A stretch of DNA of 64,000 nucleotides from Amycolatopsis sp. WQ 127309 (GCF_023023025.1 NZ_CP095481.1:10739001-10803000); one strand, 5' to 3'; counted from the stretch's first letter, positions 52,187 to 62,171 are shown. The notes: generated from the letters alone by a model not told the origin. Made by a program: numbers and translations.

Positions 52187-52648
52187 TCAGCAGTAGTAGC
52201 CGCTGCAGTACGTGCTCACCGCGGTGGCCGCGACGATGATCCAGATGATCGCGAACGCGCAACCGAGACCGCCGATGATGGAGGCGATAAGGCAGAGCGT
52301 CTTGGTCGTCTTTGACGCCTGCTCCGCCATCATGTAGTTGCCCTGCATCTTGTACGTCTGGACCTCGTTGGACTTCATGATCGCGAAGATCGCGAGGATC
52401 CAGCAGAGGAAGATGCAGCCGATCGCCCAGCCCTTGTAGTCCTTGATCTGGTTGATGTCGCCACCACCGGGCATGCCGTAACCCGGGGCACCGAAACCGC
52501 CGGAGGGCGGCTGGCCGTAGGGCGCGGGCTGGCCGTACGGAGCGGGCATGCCCCCGGACGGCGGGCCGTAACCCGGCTGCTGCGGGAAACCGCCGGACTG
52601 CGGCTGCTGGCCGTAAGGCGGCTGCTGCTGACCGTAGGGATTGGTCAT
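52187..52648 (-). CDS. CD225/dispanin-like membrane protein with PG/Q-rich N-terminus
   Basis: 153 residues. The first ~60 residues are Pro/Gly/Gln/Tyr-rich (PYGQQQPPYGQQPQSGGFPQ), followed by a conserved dispanin block: DYKGWAIGCIFLCWILAIFA, then IMKSNEVQTYKMQGNYMMAE, and a second hydrophobic segment ending CSGYYC. Two membrane segments. The disordered N-terminus resembles that of the RDD protein next door. Function is unknown; such proteins are abundant in actinomycetes. Confidence 0.83.
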   Translation of the reverse strand: MTNPYGQQQPPYGQQPQSGGFPQQPGYGPPSGGMPAPYGQPAPYGQPPSGGFGAPGYGMPGGGDINQIKDYKGWAIGCIFLCWILAIFAIMKSNEVQTYKMQGNYMMAEQASKTTKTLCLIASIIGGLGCAFAIIWIIVAATAVSTYCSGYYC

Positions 52649-52720
52649 GAACGTCTACCCCAATTACTCGTGAACTTCCGCCGGCAATCCCGGCGGTGGT
52701 GCGGAAGTCAGGTGCCGCGG

Positions 52721-53818
52721 CTACTGCTGCGGCGGCTGGCCGGGCTGCTGCGGCGGCTGCTGCCCGAACTGGCCCGGCTGGATCTTCTGGGTCGCCTCGG
52801 CCTCACCCTGGGCCTCGGGACGCAGCATCTGGGTGCGCTCCGCACCTTCGTCGAACGGCGAAGCGCCGCTGCCGCCCGAATCGGGACGCAGCATCTGGGT
52901 GCGCTCGGCGCCTTCGTCGAAGGCACCCTGGCCCGGGGGCGGCGCGAGCGGCTGGCCCTGCTGCTGGCCGAAGCCGCCGGACTGGGGCTGCTGCGGGAAA
53001 CCGCCGGCCTGCGGCGGCTGGCCGAAGCCACCACCCTGCGCGGGCTGCTGCGGGAAACCACCGGACTGCGGCTGGTCGAACCCGCCGGATTGCGGCTGCT
53101 GCGGGAAACCACCCGACGGCGGCTGGCCGAAGCCACCGGACTGCGGCTGGCCGAACTGGCCGGGCTGCTGCCCCGCCGGCGGGTAACCGCCGCCGAACTG
53201 CTGCGCACCGGGCTGGCCGTACTGCGCGGCGTCGTCGGCGTTGATGACGACGGTGCCGATGATCTTGTCGGAGAGGGTCTGGCTCTTGTCGTCCCACAGC
53301 GGCCACAGGTAACCGACGTAGCAGATGATGCCGTCGACGAAGTGCGCGAGGTCGCGCAGGAACGCCATGCCGGCGCCGATCGGCTGCCCGGTGGACTCGC
53401 CGACGAGCTTGATCTTCGTGATCCGCTTGCCGAGCGACTGGCCGGTGGTGCCCTGCTGCATCCACCGGTTGTAGACCGACCAGCCGATGCCGGCGAGCGC
53501 GCCGAGCAGGTACAGCATGGAGCCGAGGGTGTAGCTGCCGGCGATCGTCACGATCAACCCCAGCAGGTCGATGACGATCAGCGGGGCGATGTCGATCAGC
53601 AGAGCGCCGGCGCGCAGCCCCCAGGGCGCGTAGTTCTGGGGCGGGCCGAACGGAGCACCCTGCTGGCCGAACGGCGCGGGCTGCCCGAACGGGGCCTGCT
53701 GACCGTACGGCGCCTGCTGCCCGTAGGGCGGCGGCGCCTGTCCCGGCTGCGGCTGTCCGAACGGCTGCTGGCCGCCGGGCTGTTGCCCGAACGGCTGCTG
53801 ACCGTAGGGATCGGTCAT
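52721..53818 (-). CDS. RDD-family membrane protein with Gln-rich tails and repeated ERTQMLRP motif
   Basis: 365 residues from ATG 53818. A Pro/Gln/Phe-rich N-terminus (about 1-60), an RDD domain (LRAGALLIDIAPLIVIDLLG, then QGTTGQSLGKRITKIKLV and a third helix LRDLAHFVDGIICYVGYLWP) at 65-200, and a long low-complexity C-terminus. Near the end FDEGAERTQMLRP occurs twice and EATQKIQPG once. The T-Q contexts look like Ser/Thr-kinase/FHA sites. Function unknown; membrane protein. Confidence 0.82.
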   Translation of the reverse strand: MTDPYGQQPFGQQPGGQQPFGQPQPGQAPPPYGQQAPYGQQAPFGQPAPFGQQGAPFGPPQNYAPWGLRAGALLIDIAPLIVIDLLGLIVTIAGSYTLGSMLYLLGALAGIGWSVYNRWMQQGTTGQSLGKRITKIKLVGESTGQPIGAGMAFLRDLAHFVDGIICYVGYLWPLWDDKSQTLSDKIIGTVVINADDAAQYGQPGAQQFGGGYPPAGQQPGQFGQPQSGGFGQPPSGGFPQQPQSGGFDQPQSGGFPQQPAQGGGFGQPPQAGGFPQQPQSGGFGQQQGQPLAPPPGQGAFDEGAERTQMLRPDSGGSGASPFDEGAERTQMLRPEAQGEAEATQKIQPGQFGQQPPQQPGQPPQQ

Positions 53819-54003
53819 GTGGGTCTCCCCCTCGCTGGTCACTCCACCGCACACCTCATGCGGAACCGGCCCGAATGTACGGCACGGTCCGCGGGAGCGT
53901 ACTCGGTTCGCGTTCGCCCGCGTGTGTCAGGCGTCCGCTGTCCGAGTGAACGTCGTGGAGGTCCGACGCGTTACACGGCGCGCCGGTTCCGCTCTGTTGC
54001 CAT

Positions 54004-54453
54004 TCAGACGCGCAAACCGGTGAACGGCGCGAACGGGAGGTTGCGGATGACGAACCAGGCGACGAACACGACGCCGACGGCGAGTGGCGTCCAGCGCCAG
54101 TGCAGCCAGCTGTTCACCCACCGGCCCCGCAACCGCCCGACCGCCCAGGCGACGGTGCTCCAGACGAAGAGCAGCACGAAGACGAGCGAGACGGCGTTGT
54201 AGTGCAGGGCCGCGGGAAGGTCGCCGTGCATCAGGCTGTAGGCCATCCGCATGCCGCCGCAGCCCGGGCAGTCGATGCCGAGCAGTGCCTTGGTGGGGCA
54301 GACCGGGAGCCAGCCGCCGGGGGTGGTGGGGTCGCCGAGCCAGACGGCCACGCAGCACGCGCCGAGCCCGCCCACCACGGCCATCGGGGCGCTCAAGGCG
54401 CGCAGCCGGGCCTTGGCCCCCTGGGCCGGGAATCCCGTGTAGACGGTCGTCAC
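54004..54453 (-). CDS. DUF2752 membrane protein
   Basis: 149 residues from GTG 54453, overlapping the stop of the dispanin-like gene by four bases (GTGA). The DUF2752 motif CPTKALLGIDCPGCGGMRMA (about 67-86) is complete, with four hydrophobic segments. Function unknown; DUF2752 proteins often occur with CD225-type proteins. Confidence 0.85.
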   Translation of the reverse strand: MTTVYTGFPAQGAKARLRALSAPMAVVGGLGACCVAVWLGDPTTPGGWLPVCPTKALLGIDCPGCGGMRMAYSLMHGDLPAALHYNAVSLVFVLLFVWSTVAWAVGRLRGRWVNSWLHWRWTPLAVGVVFVAWFVIRNLPFAPFTGLRV

Positions 54454-54773
54454 GACGCCAGCCCCCAGAACGAGACGCCGGCGATCGCGAACATCACGAA
54501 GACGAACAGCAGGTAGAGGCCGATCAGGGCACCGAAGGCGATCGCCGACCACATCGCCCACTTGCGGGCTTCGTCGGCGGCCCGGCGCGCCTCGACGTGG
54601 TAGCCCTGGAACCACAGGGTGTTGACCTGGTTCGCCTTCACGATGGCGACGATACCCAACGGCAGGCAGCACATCACCGTCGACAGGATCGCCCAGACCA
54701 GGTTGTTCTCCGGGGGCGGCCCGTAGTTCGGCTGCCAGCCGTACGGGGGTTGCTGCGGGTACGGCTGGGTCAC
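54450..54773 (-). CDS. CD225/dispanin-like membrane protein
   Basis: 107 residues from GTG 54773 (GGAGG upstream). A Tyr/Pro/Gln-rich start (VTQPYPQQPPYGWQPNYGPP) precedes the dispanin block NNLVWAILSTVMCCLPLGIV, then AIVKANQVNTLWFQGYHVEA and a second helix. Same family as the genes at 52648 and 55104. Coupled to the DUF2752 gene. Confidence 0.82.
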   Translation of the reverse strand: MTQPYPQQPPYGWQPNYGPPPENNLVWAILSTVMCCLPLGIVAIVKANQVNTLWFQGYHVEARRAADEARKWAMWSAIAFGALIGLYLLFVFVMFAIAGVSFWGLAS

Positions 54774-54801
54774 CGGTATCGCCTCCTGCTGCCGACGGTC
54801 G

Positions 54802-55104
54802 TCAGTGGGACGCGGCGTCGTCGAGCAGCGTTCCCAGCAGCAGCACACCGCCGACGACCAGGGCCACCCAGAACACCACCCCGACGACACCGCCGATGAT
54901 CGCCCAGCGCCGGGCGGCGCCGGCCGCGCCGCGGGCGGCGTCCGGCTCGCCCTGGGCCCAGAGCCGCTCGACCTTGGCCGCCTGGAAGATCGAGACGATG
55001 CCGAAGGGCAGGCAGAGGATCGCGGCGACGATGCCCCAGGCCAGGTTGCTCGACGGCGGGGGCCCGGGGTTGTAGTCGGCGGGCGGGCGCGGGCGCTCGG
55101 TCAC
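54802..55104 (-). CDS. CD225/dispanin-like membrane protein next to era
   Basis: 100 residues from GTG 55104, one base after the era stop. Short Pro-rich start, then SSNLAWGIVAAILCLPFGIV, SIFQAAKVERLWAQGEPDAA and a second hydrophobic segment (IIGGVVGVVFWVALVVGGVL). It is the third dispanin-like gene of the cluster and is tightly linked to era, so probably transcribed with it. Confidence 0.8.
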   Translation of the reverse strand: MTERPRPPADYNPGPPPSSNLAWGIVAAILCLPFGIVSIFQAAKVERLWAQGEPDAARGAAGAARRWAIIGGVVGVVFWVALVVGGVLLLGTLLDDAASH

Positions 55105-55105
55105 G

Positions 55106-56002
55106 TCAGAACCCGAGCCGGCGCAGCTGGCGGGGGTCACGCTGCCACTCTTTGGCCACCTTGACGTGCAGGTCGAGGTAGACCTTCGAGCCGAGCAGCG
55201 CCTCGATGTTCTTGCGGGCGGTGGCGCCGACCTCGCGCAGCCGCTCGCCCTTGTGCCCGAGGATGATGCCCTTCTGGCTGGGCCGCTCCACGTAGAGGAA
55301 CGCGTGCACGTCGATGAGGTCGTCGCGGCCCTCGCGGGGCAGCATCTCCTCGACGGTGACGGCGATCGAGTGCGGCAGCTCGTCGCGGACGCCTTCCAGC
55401 GCCGACTCGCGGATGAGCTCGGCGACCAGCGTCTGCTCGGGTTCGTCGGTGAGCTCGCCGCCCGGGTAGAGCTGCGGGCCCTCGGGGAGCCTCGTGACGA
55501 GCAGGTCCGCGAGGGCGCCGACCTGGAAACCGTCCACAGCGGACACCGGGATCAGCTCGGCGAAGTCCATCACGTTCTGCAGCGCCAGCAGCTGCTCGGC
55601 GACCTGCTGCGGCTGGACGAGGTCGGTCTTGGTGACGATGCCGATGACCGGCGTGCGCTGGGCGATCTTCTCCAGCTCGGCGGCGATGAACTTGTCGCCG
55701 GGCCCGATCTTCTCGTTGGCCGGCACGCACAGGCCGACGACGTCCACTTCGGACCAGGTCGTGTGCACGATGTCGTTGAGCCGCTGGCCGAGCAGCGTGC
55801 GCGGGCGGTGCAGGCCGGGGGTGTCGATGAGGACGAGCTGGGCGTCCTCGCGGTGCACGATGCCGCGGATCGCGTGGCGGGTGGTCTGCGGCTTGCTCGA
55901 CGTGATCGCGACCTTGGTGCCCACGAGCGCGTTGGTCAGCGTCGACTTGCCCGCGTTGGGACGGCCGACGAAACAGGCGAAGCCGGAACGGTGTTCGGTC
56001 AT
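55106..56002 (-). CDS. era: GTPase Era
   Basis: 298 residues. G1 GRPNAGKST at 13-21, G3 DTPG in LVLIDTPGLH, G4 TKTD, and a C-terminal KH domain with SQKGIILGHKGERLREVGAT. It assists 30S ribosome maturation by binding 16S rRNA. Its ATG overlaps the TGA-side of the CDA-like gene (ATGA, 56002/55999). Confidence 0.97.
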   Translation of the reverse strand: MTEHRSGFACFVGRPNAGKSTLTNALVGTKVAITSSKPQTTRHAIRGIVHREDAQLVLIDTPGLHRPRTLLGQRLNDIVHTTWSEVDVVGLCVPANEKIGPGDKFIAAELEKIAQRTPVIGIVTKTDLVQPQQVAEQLLALQNVMDFAELIPVSAVDGFQVGALADLLVTRLPEGPQLYPGGELTDEPEQTLVAELIRESALEGVRDELPHSIAVTVEEMLPREGRDDLIDVHAFLYVERPSQKGIILGHKGERLREVGATARKNIEALLGSKVYLDLHVKVAKEWQRDPRQLRRLGF

Positions 56003-56337
56003 CGCTTCAGCACCTCGATGACGTCGCCCGCCGGGTCGGCGAGGATGATCGGCGCGTACTTCGCGATGTCGCGGATCGCGTGCCGGGACGCCTCTTTGAG
56101 CAGGCCCTCCCCGGTGACGACGGCGGCGGCTTCGATGCCTTCGGCGCCGCTGGAGAGCGCGGCGGCCACGGCGGCCTGCAGCGCGGTGAGCTTGAAGGAC
56201 GGCTGGTCGACCGTGCCCGCGGTGTACGTGCGGCCGTCGGTGTCGCGGACGGCCGCGCCTTCCGAGGCCTGGATCCGGGCGCGCGAGGACCGGGCGAGGG
56301 TGACCAGCTTCTGGTCCTCCGCCTCGAGGTCAGGCAT
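55999..56337 (-). CDS. Cytidine deaminase-fold protein lacking the zinc site
   Basis: 112 residues matching the M. tuberculosis Rv2365c position. The CDA fold's first strands are present (AAVRDTDGRTYTAGTVDQPS), but the zinc-binding (H/C)AE and PCxxC motifs are missing. The corresponding place reads FKLTALQAAVAAALSSGAEG. It is therefore unlikely to deaminate. It is coupled to era (ATGA) and overlaps the end of the CorC gene by 8 bp. Confidence 0.78.
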   Translation of the reverse strand: MPDLEAEDQKLVTLARSSRARIQASEGAAVRDTDGRTYTAGTVDQPSFKLTALQAAVAAALSSGAEGIEAAAVVTGEGLLKEASRHAIRDIAKYAPIILADPAGDVIEVLKR

Positions 56338-57676
56338 GTTCGACGCTCCTGTCGCGTTCGTCGGGGTGGGGCAGGCGCGTGCGGCGCCGGGTGGTCCGGT
56401 CGGCCGGGTCGGTCATCGCGTCGGCGTCGGCCGGGTGCACCACCACCGAGGTGATGCGCATGCGGCCGCGTCGATCCTTGCCGCCTTCGGCGAACAGCCG
56501 GAGGCCGGCGACCTCGGCTTCGGCCCCCGGTAGCGGGACCCTACCCAGTCGTTCCGCGAGCAGCCCGCCCACGGTCTCCACGTCGTGGTCTTCGAGGTCG
56601 ATGCCGAACAGCTCGCCGAGGTCGTCGATGCCCATCCGGGACGAGACGCGGACCGCGCCGTCGTCGAGCTCTTCGACCTCGGGGCGCTCGTCGGCGTCGG
56701 ACTCGTCGGTGATCTCGCCGACGATCTCCTCGAGGACGTCCTCGATGGTGAGCAGGCCCGCGGTGCCGCCGTACTCGTCGACCGCGATGGCCATGTGGTT
56801 GTGCGAGCGCTGCATCTCTTTGAGCAGCTCGTCGAGCCGCTTGGAGTCGGGGACGAAGCCGGCCTCGTTCATCAGCGTGTCGACGACGGTGCTCGGGCCG
56901 TCCGGGTCCATGTACCCGGCCATGAGGTCCTTGATGTTGACGACGCCGACGATGTCGTCGACGGATTCGTCGATCACCGGGAGCCGGGTGAAGCCGGTGC
57001 GCAGGGCCAGTGCGAGGGCCTGGCGGATGGTCTTCGTGCGCTCGATCCAGACGATCTCGGTGCGCGGCACCATCACCTCGCGGGCGACGGTGTCGCCGAG
57101 CTCGAACACCGAGTGGATCATCTCGCGTTCGGAGTCCTCGACGACGCCGCGTTCCTGGGCGAGGTCGACGAGCTCGCGCAGCTCGACCTCGGAGCTGAAC
57201 GGGCCCTCCCGGAAGCCCTGGCCGGGGGTGATGGCGTTGCCGACGAGGATCAGCAGCCGGGACAGCGGGCCGAGGACCGAGCCGAGGACGCGGACGGGCC
57301 CGGCGACGTAGCGGCCGATGCGGTACGGGTGCTGGCGGCCGAGGGTGCGCGGGCCGACGCCGATGAGGACGTAGCTCACGACGATCATGACGACCGCCGT
57401 GACCAGCACGGCGAGGCCGAGCGGCGCCAGCCGGGTGCCGACGAAGACGGTGACCAGCACGGTGGCCGTGAGCTCGCAGCCGAGGCGCAGCAGGAGCAGC
57501 AGGTTGATGTGCCGGCGCCGTTCGGCGATGACCGCGGCGAGGTGCCCGGCGCCGGGCACGCCCATCCGGGCGAGGCCGTCGGCCCGGGCTTGCGAGACGG
57601 TGCTGACGGCGGCGTCGGCCGCCGCGAACACGCCCGCGAGGAGCACGAGCGCGATCGCGAAGAGGAGCTGGACCAT
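56330..57676 (-). CDS. CNNM/CorC-type hemolysin-family transporter
   Basis: 448 residues from ATG 57676. An N-terminal CNNM (DUF21) domain with four hydrophobic segments (1-180), two CBS domains (about 195-330; VMVPRTEIVWIERTKTIRQA, then DESVDDIVGVVNIKDL), a Bateman linker HMAIAVDEYGGTAGLLTIED, and a C-terminal CorC_HlyC domain. These are magnesium/cobalt transport or regulatory membrane proteins. It overlaps the CDA-like gene start; it is the M. tuberculosis Rv2366c equivalent. Confidence 0.93.
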   Translation of the reverse strand: MVQLLFAIALVLLAGVFAAADAAVSTVSQARADGLARMGVPGAGHLAAVIAERRRHINLLLLLRLGCELTATVLVTVFVGTRLAPLGLAVLVTAVVMIVVSYVLIGVGPRTLGRQHPYRIGRYVAGPVRVLGSVLGPLSRLLILVGNAITPGQGFREGPFSSEVELRELVDLAQERGVVEDSEREMIHSVFELGDTVAREVMVPRTEIVWIERTKTIRQALALALRTGFTRLPVIDESVDDIVGVVNIKDLMAGYMDPDGPSTVVDTLMNEAGFVPDSKRLDELLKEMQRSHNHMAIAVDEYGGTAGLLTIEDVLEEIVGEITDESDADERPEVEELDDGAVRVSSRMGIDDLGELFGIDLEDHDVETVGGLLAERLGRVPLPGAEAEVAGLRLFAEGGKDRRGRMRITSVVVHPADADAMTDPADRTTRRRTRLPHPDERDRSVEHA

Positions 57677-57685
57677 GGCTGGCGC

Positions 57686-58260
57686 CTAGGGCGTTTCCCC
57701 GGCGGCTGGGCCGGCGTCCACGGCCGGCTCGGCGTCCGCGTCGAGTCCGGCGATGCCGAGGACGCGGTCGTCGGTGTTGCGCTGGGCGTTGCGTTTCTCC
57801 AGGGCGGCGACGGCGTCCTGGTACTCGCCGAGGATGCGCTTCTGGAGAGCGAACATCTCGCGCTCCTCCGCGGGTTCGGCGTGGTCGTAGCCGAGGAGGT
57901 GGAGGCAGCCGTGCACGGTGAGCAGGTGCAGCTCGTCGATCAGGCGGTGGCCCGCGGTCTTGGCCTGGTCCTTGGCGAACGCCGGGCAGAGCACGATGTC
58001 CCCGAGCAGCGCCGGGGACGCGTCGGGCGCGTCGGGACGGCGGGAGGAGTCGAGCTCGTCCATCGGGAAGGCCATGACGTCGGTGGGGCCGGGCAGGTCC
58101 ATCCAGCGTTCGTGGAGGTCTTCCATGACTTCGAGGGTGACCAGGAGGATGGACAGCTCGGCGAGCGGGCTGACCTCCATCTTGTCGAGGGCGTAGCGGG
58201 CCGCGGAGACGATGGACGTCTCGTCGACGTCGACGCCGGACTCGTTGGCGATTTCGATGC

Positions 58261-58264
<4 letters not shown>
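57686..58264 (-). CDS. ybeY: Endoribonuclease YbeY
   Basis: 192 residues from TTG 58264, which overlaps the phoH stop by four bases (TTGA); the upstream in-frame extension is phoH shadow. The zinc motif [11 protein letters not shown] (H-x3-H-x5-H) and [10 protein letters not shown] are intact. A C-terminal acidic tail of about 30 residues follows. It processes 16S rRNA 3' ends. Sits between phoH and corC as in mycobacteria. Confidence 0.95.
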
Positions 58265-59337
<1,073 letters not shown>

Positions 59338-59427
59338 GTGGCCTCGGCCCTGCTTTCTCGGTGAGGGACTACTGACCCCTCGATGCTACTGGCACCCACC
59401 GACAGAACGCAGACGGGTTTCCGCTAA

Positions 59428-59787
59428 TCAGCCCGCATGAGCCCCGAAGAACCCCAAGGGCTCCCCACCAAGCACATGAGCATGCACGTGGAACACAGTC
59501 TGCCCGGCATCCCCATCAGTGTTGAAAACCACCCGGTACCCACTCCCAAGGATGCCCTCCAACTCGGCAACCTTACGAGCAGTAGCAACAACCTCACCCA
59601 AGAGAGACGGATCCCCGGCAGCCAACTCAGCAAGGTTCCGGTACCGCTTCTTGGGCACCACAAGCACATGAACCCGAGCCTGAGGCCGAATATCCCGGAA
59701 CGCAAAGGTCGTCTCGTCCGAGTACACAACATCGGCAGGGATCTCACCAGCAATGATCCGCTCGAAGAGCGTCTCGTCCTCACTCAT
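59428..59787 (-). CDS. HIT-family (histidine triad) protein
   Basis: 119 residues from ATG 59787. The HIT signature HVHAHVLGG (about 99-107) is complete, with MSEDETLFERIIAGEIPADV at the N-terminus. It is a HinT-like nucleotide phosphoramidase. Its codon usage differs strongly from every neighbour: about a third of codons end in T and none in A, far lower GC3 than phoH or rsmE. The intergenic DNA upstream is equally unusual, and no SD is visible. Confidence 0.92.
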   Translation of the reverse strand: MSEDETLFERIIAGEIPADVVYSDETTFAFRDIRPQARVHVLVVPKKRYRNLAELAAGDPSLLGEVVATARKVAELEGILGSGYRVVFNTDGDAGQTVFHVHAHVLGGEPLGFFGAHAG

Positions 59788-60237
59788 AGGAGGAACCCTA
59801 TCGACCAACCCCGCAAGCCGACCACACGAACCGATGCGAGTGAAGCGAGCGAGCAACCCGACCACACGAGGCGAGGGCCGAAGGCCCGAGCAAGGAACGC
59901 GCCTTTTGAACGAGAGAAACACAAAAGCCGCGGGGGTCCGGGGCTTGCCCCGGCTGGGGGTCTGGGGGTTTGACCCCCAGAGGGCATCGCGAACGCAGAA
60001 GCGGCGTTGGAGCGAGCGAAGCGAGAGAAAACGCCGCGGCGCGGTAGATCCTGGGGGTCGATCTACCGCGTCCGCGGCTCCGCCGGACCGAGGGGGGAGG
60101 TGCCCGGCGGGGTCTGTGTTTTCCCAGTGGCGCGCCGAAACACTGTGTGGCGCGTTAGTAAACGAGAGTAACGGGTCGGAGCGTGATCGCGCCATAACTG
60201 GGCGCAAAAACCGGCCTTTTTTTCGGGGGTGATCTTT
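59788..60237. repeat. 450-bp hairpin-rich intergenic region between rsmE and the HIT gene
   Basis: It contains several hairpins: CCGGGGC-TT-GCCCCGG (59938-59953), CTGGGGGT-TTG-ACCCCCAG (59962-59980), arms GCGGCGTT/AACGCCGC (60001-60037), and GCGGTAGATC ... GATCTACCGC (60041-60069). Two versions of GCGAGYGAAGCGAGCG-like repeats are at about 59838 and 60011. T/A content is higher than in surrounding genes. Terminators of rsmE, plus a possible regulatory RNA or mobile-element relic, are the candidate roles; no ORF is credible. Confidence 0.7.
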
Positions 60238-60990
60238 TCACTGCCACCGGGTGGTGAGGGCGCCCAGCGCGCCGAGGGCGACGGCCGCGGCGGTGGAGGT
60301 GCGCAGGACGGTGGTGCCGAGGCGGACGGCCCGGGCACCGGCTTCGCGCAGGGTGTGGAGTTCGTCGTCGGTGATGCCGCCTTCGGGGCCGACGACGAGG
60401 AGGACGTCGCCGGTGTCGGGCAGCGTCAGGTCGGTGAGGCGGTCGGGGACGTCGGACTCGAGGACGATGACCAGGGACATCGTCGTGGCGAGACCGGCGA
60501 GCTCGCGGGTGCCGACGGGTTCGGTGACGTCGGGGACGTGCGCGCGGCGGGCCTGTTTCGCGGCGGCGCGGGCGGTGGTGCGCCAGCGGGCGAGGGCCTT
60601 GTCGCCGCGGCCGCCGTCGTCCCACTTGGCGACGCTGCGGGCGGCGCGCCAGGGGACGATGGCGTCGGCGCCGGCCTCGGTGGCGAGTTCGACGGCGAGT
60701 TCGCCGCGGTCGCCCTTGGCGAGGGCTTGGGCCACTACGACGCGCAGCGCGGGTGGTTCCTCGGTCCAGCGTTCTTCGATCGTGAGGGTCAGCTGCGCGT
60801 CGCGGCCGGGCTGGACGGCGTCGACGACGCAGCGGGCCAGGCCGCCCGCGCCGTCGGAGAGGATCAGCCGCTCCCCCACGCGCAGGCGGCGGACGGTCGC
60901 CGCGTGCCGGGCTTCCTCGCCGTCGAGCACGGTGCGCCCGGAGGCGGGCACCGAGGCGGCGAGGAAGACCGGCAGGGTGGTGTCGGGCAC
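60238..60990 (-). CDS. rsmE: 16S rRNA m3U1498 methyltransferase
   Basis: 250 residues from GTG 60990, eight bases after the dnaJ stop. RsmE pattern: N-terminal PUA-like part (GEEARHAATVRRLRVGERLI), a middle VVVAQALAKGDRGELAVELA, TEAGADAIVPWRAARSVAKW, and the knotted SAM site VLLVVGPEGGITDDELHTLR with LGTTVLRTSTA. It methylates U1498 of 16S rRNA. Confidence 0.95.
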   Translation of the reverse strand: MPDTTLPVFLAASVPASGRTVLDGEEARHAATVRRLRVGERLILSDGAGGLARCVVDAVQPGRDAQLTLTIEERWTEEPPALRVVVAQALAKGDRGELAVELATEAGADAIVPWRAARSVAKWDDGGRGDKALARWRTTARAAAKQARRAHVPDVTEPVGTRELAGLATTMSLVIVLESDVPDRLTDLTLPDTGDVLLVVGPEGGITDDELHTLREAGARAVRLGTTVLRTSTAAAVALGALGALTTRWQ

Positions 60991-60998
60991 AGCGCAGC

Positions 60999-62171
60999 TC
61001 AGCGGTGGTTCTTGGCGCGCAGCTTGGAGAACAGGCCGCCGTGCTTGTTGCCGTTGGACGCCAGGGTCGGGACTTCCTCGCCGCGCTGCGTGGCGAGGTC
61101 CATGAGCAGCTCGCGCTGGGCCTCGTCGAGCTTGGTCGGGACGACGACGTCGATGTGGACGTGGAGGTCGCCGCGGCCGTCGACGCGGCCCGAGGACCGC
61201 AGCCGGGGCATGCCCTTGCCGGTGAGGACCAGCTCGGCGTTGGGCTGGGTGCCCGGTTCGACGTCGAGCTCGTAGTCGCCGTCGACGAGGGTCGCTATGG
61301 GCACCGTGGCGCCGAGCGCGGCCGTGGTCATCGGGATGCGGAAGTTGCAGTGCAGGTCGTGGCCCTGGCGGACGAAGACCTCGTGCGGGGTCTCGTCGAT
61401 CTCGACGTAGAGGTCGCCGGCCGGGCCGCCGCCGGGGCCGACCTCGCCCTGGCCGGACAGCCGGATGCGCATGCCGTCGCCGACGCCCGGCGGGATCTTC
61501 GCGGTGACGTTGCGGCGGGCGCGGATGCGGCCGTCGCCGCCGCACTGGCGGCAGGGGTCGGAGATGACCTCGCCGAAGCCTCGGCAGACCGGACAGGGGC
61601 GGGCCGTGACGACCTGGCCGAGGAAGGACCGCTGGACGGACTGGACCTCGCCGGCGCCGCCACAGGTGTCGCAGGTCTTGACGCCGGTGCCCTCGGTGGT
61701 GCCCGCGCCGCGGCAGAGGTCGCAGACGATCGCGGTGTCGACCGCGATCTCCTTGTCCACGCCGGTCGCGCAGTCCTCGAGGCTGAGGCCGAGCCGGATC
61801 AGGGCGTCGGAACCGGGCTGGACGCGGCTGCGCGGGCCACGCCCGCGACCGCCGCCACCGCCACCGGCCGCGCCGAAGAAGGCGTCCATGATGTCGCCGA
61901 GGCCGCCGAAGCCGGCGAACGGGTCGCCGCCCCCCGCGCCGCCGCGGCCGCCGCCGTCCATCGGGTCGCCGCCGAGATCGACGATCTTGCGCTTCTGCGG
62001 GTCGGACAGCACCTCGTAGGCGGTCGTCACCTCGCCGAACTTGTGCTGCGCGTCCTCCGACGGGTTGACGTCGGGGTGCAGCTCTCGGGCCAGCTTCCGG
62101 TACGCGCGCTTGATGTCCTGGTCGCTCGCGTTCTTCGCCACCCCGAGGATGCCGTAGTAGTCCCTCGCCAC
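60999..62171 (-). CDS. dnaJ: Chaperone DnaJ (DnaJ2)
   Basis: 390 residues from GTG 62171. J-domain with HPD at 32-34 ([11 protein letters not shown]), Gly/Phe-rich linker (62-115), and four CxxCxGxG zinc motifs ([32 protein letters not shown]), then the substrate-binding domain. Co-chaperone of DnaK. Follows hrcA by 31 bp, as in other actinomycetes. Confidence 0.97.
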   Translation of the reverse strand: MARDYYGILGVAKNASDQDIKRAYRKLARELHPDVNPSEDAQHKFGEVTTAYEVLSDPQKRKIVDLGGDPMDGGGRGGAGGGDPFAGFGGLGDIMDAFFGAAGGGGGGRGRGPRSRVQPGSDALIRLGLSLEDCATGVDKEIAVDTAIVCDLCRGAGTTEGTGVKTCDTCGGAGEVQSVQRSFLGQVVTARPCPVCRGFGEVISDPCRQCGGDGRIRARRNVTAKIPPGVGDGMRIRLSGQGEVGPGGGPAGDLYVEIDETPHEVFVRQGHDLHCNFRIPMTTAALGATVPIATLVDGDYELDVEPGTQPNAELVLTGKGMPRLRSSGRVDGRGDLHVHIDVVVPTKLDEAQRELLMDLATQRGEEVPTLASNGNKHGGLFSKLRAKNHR

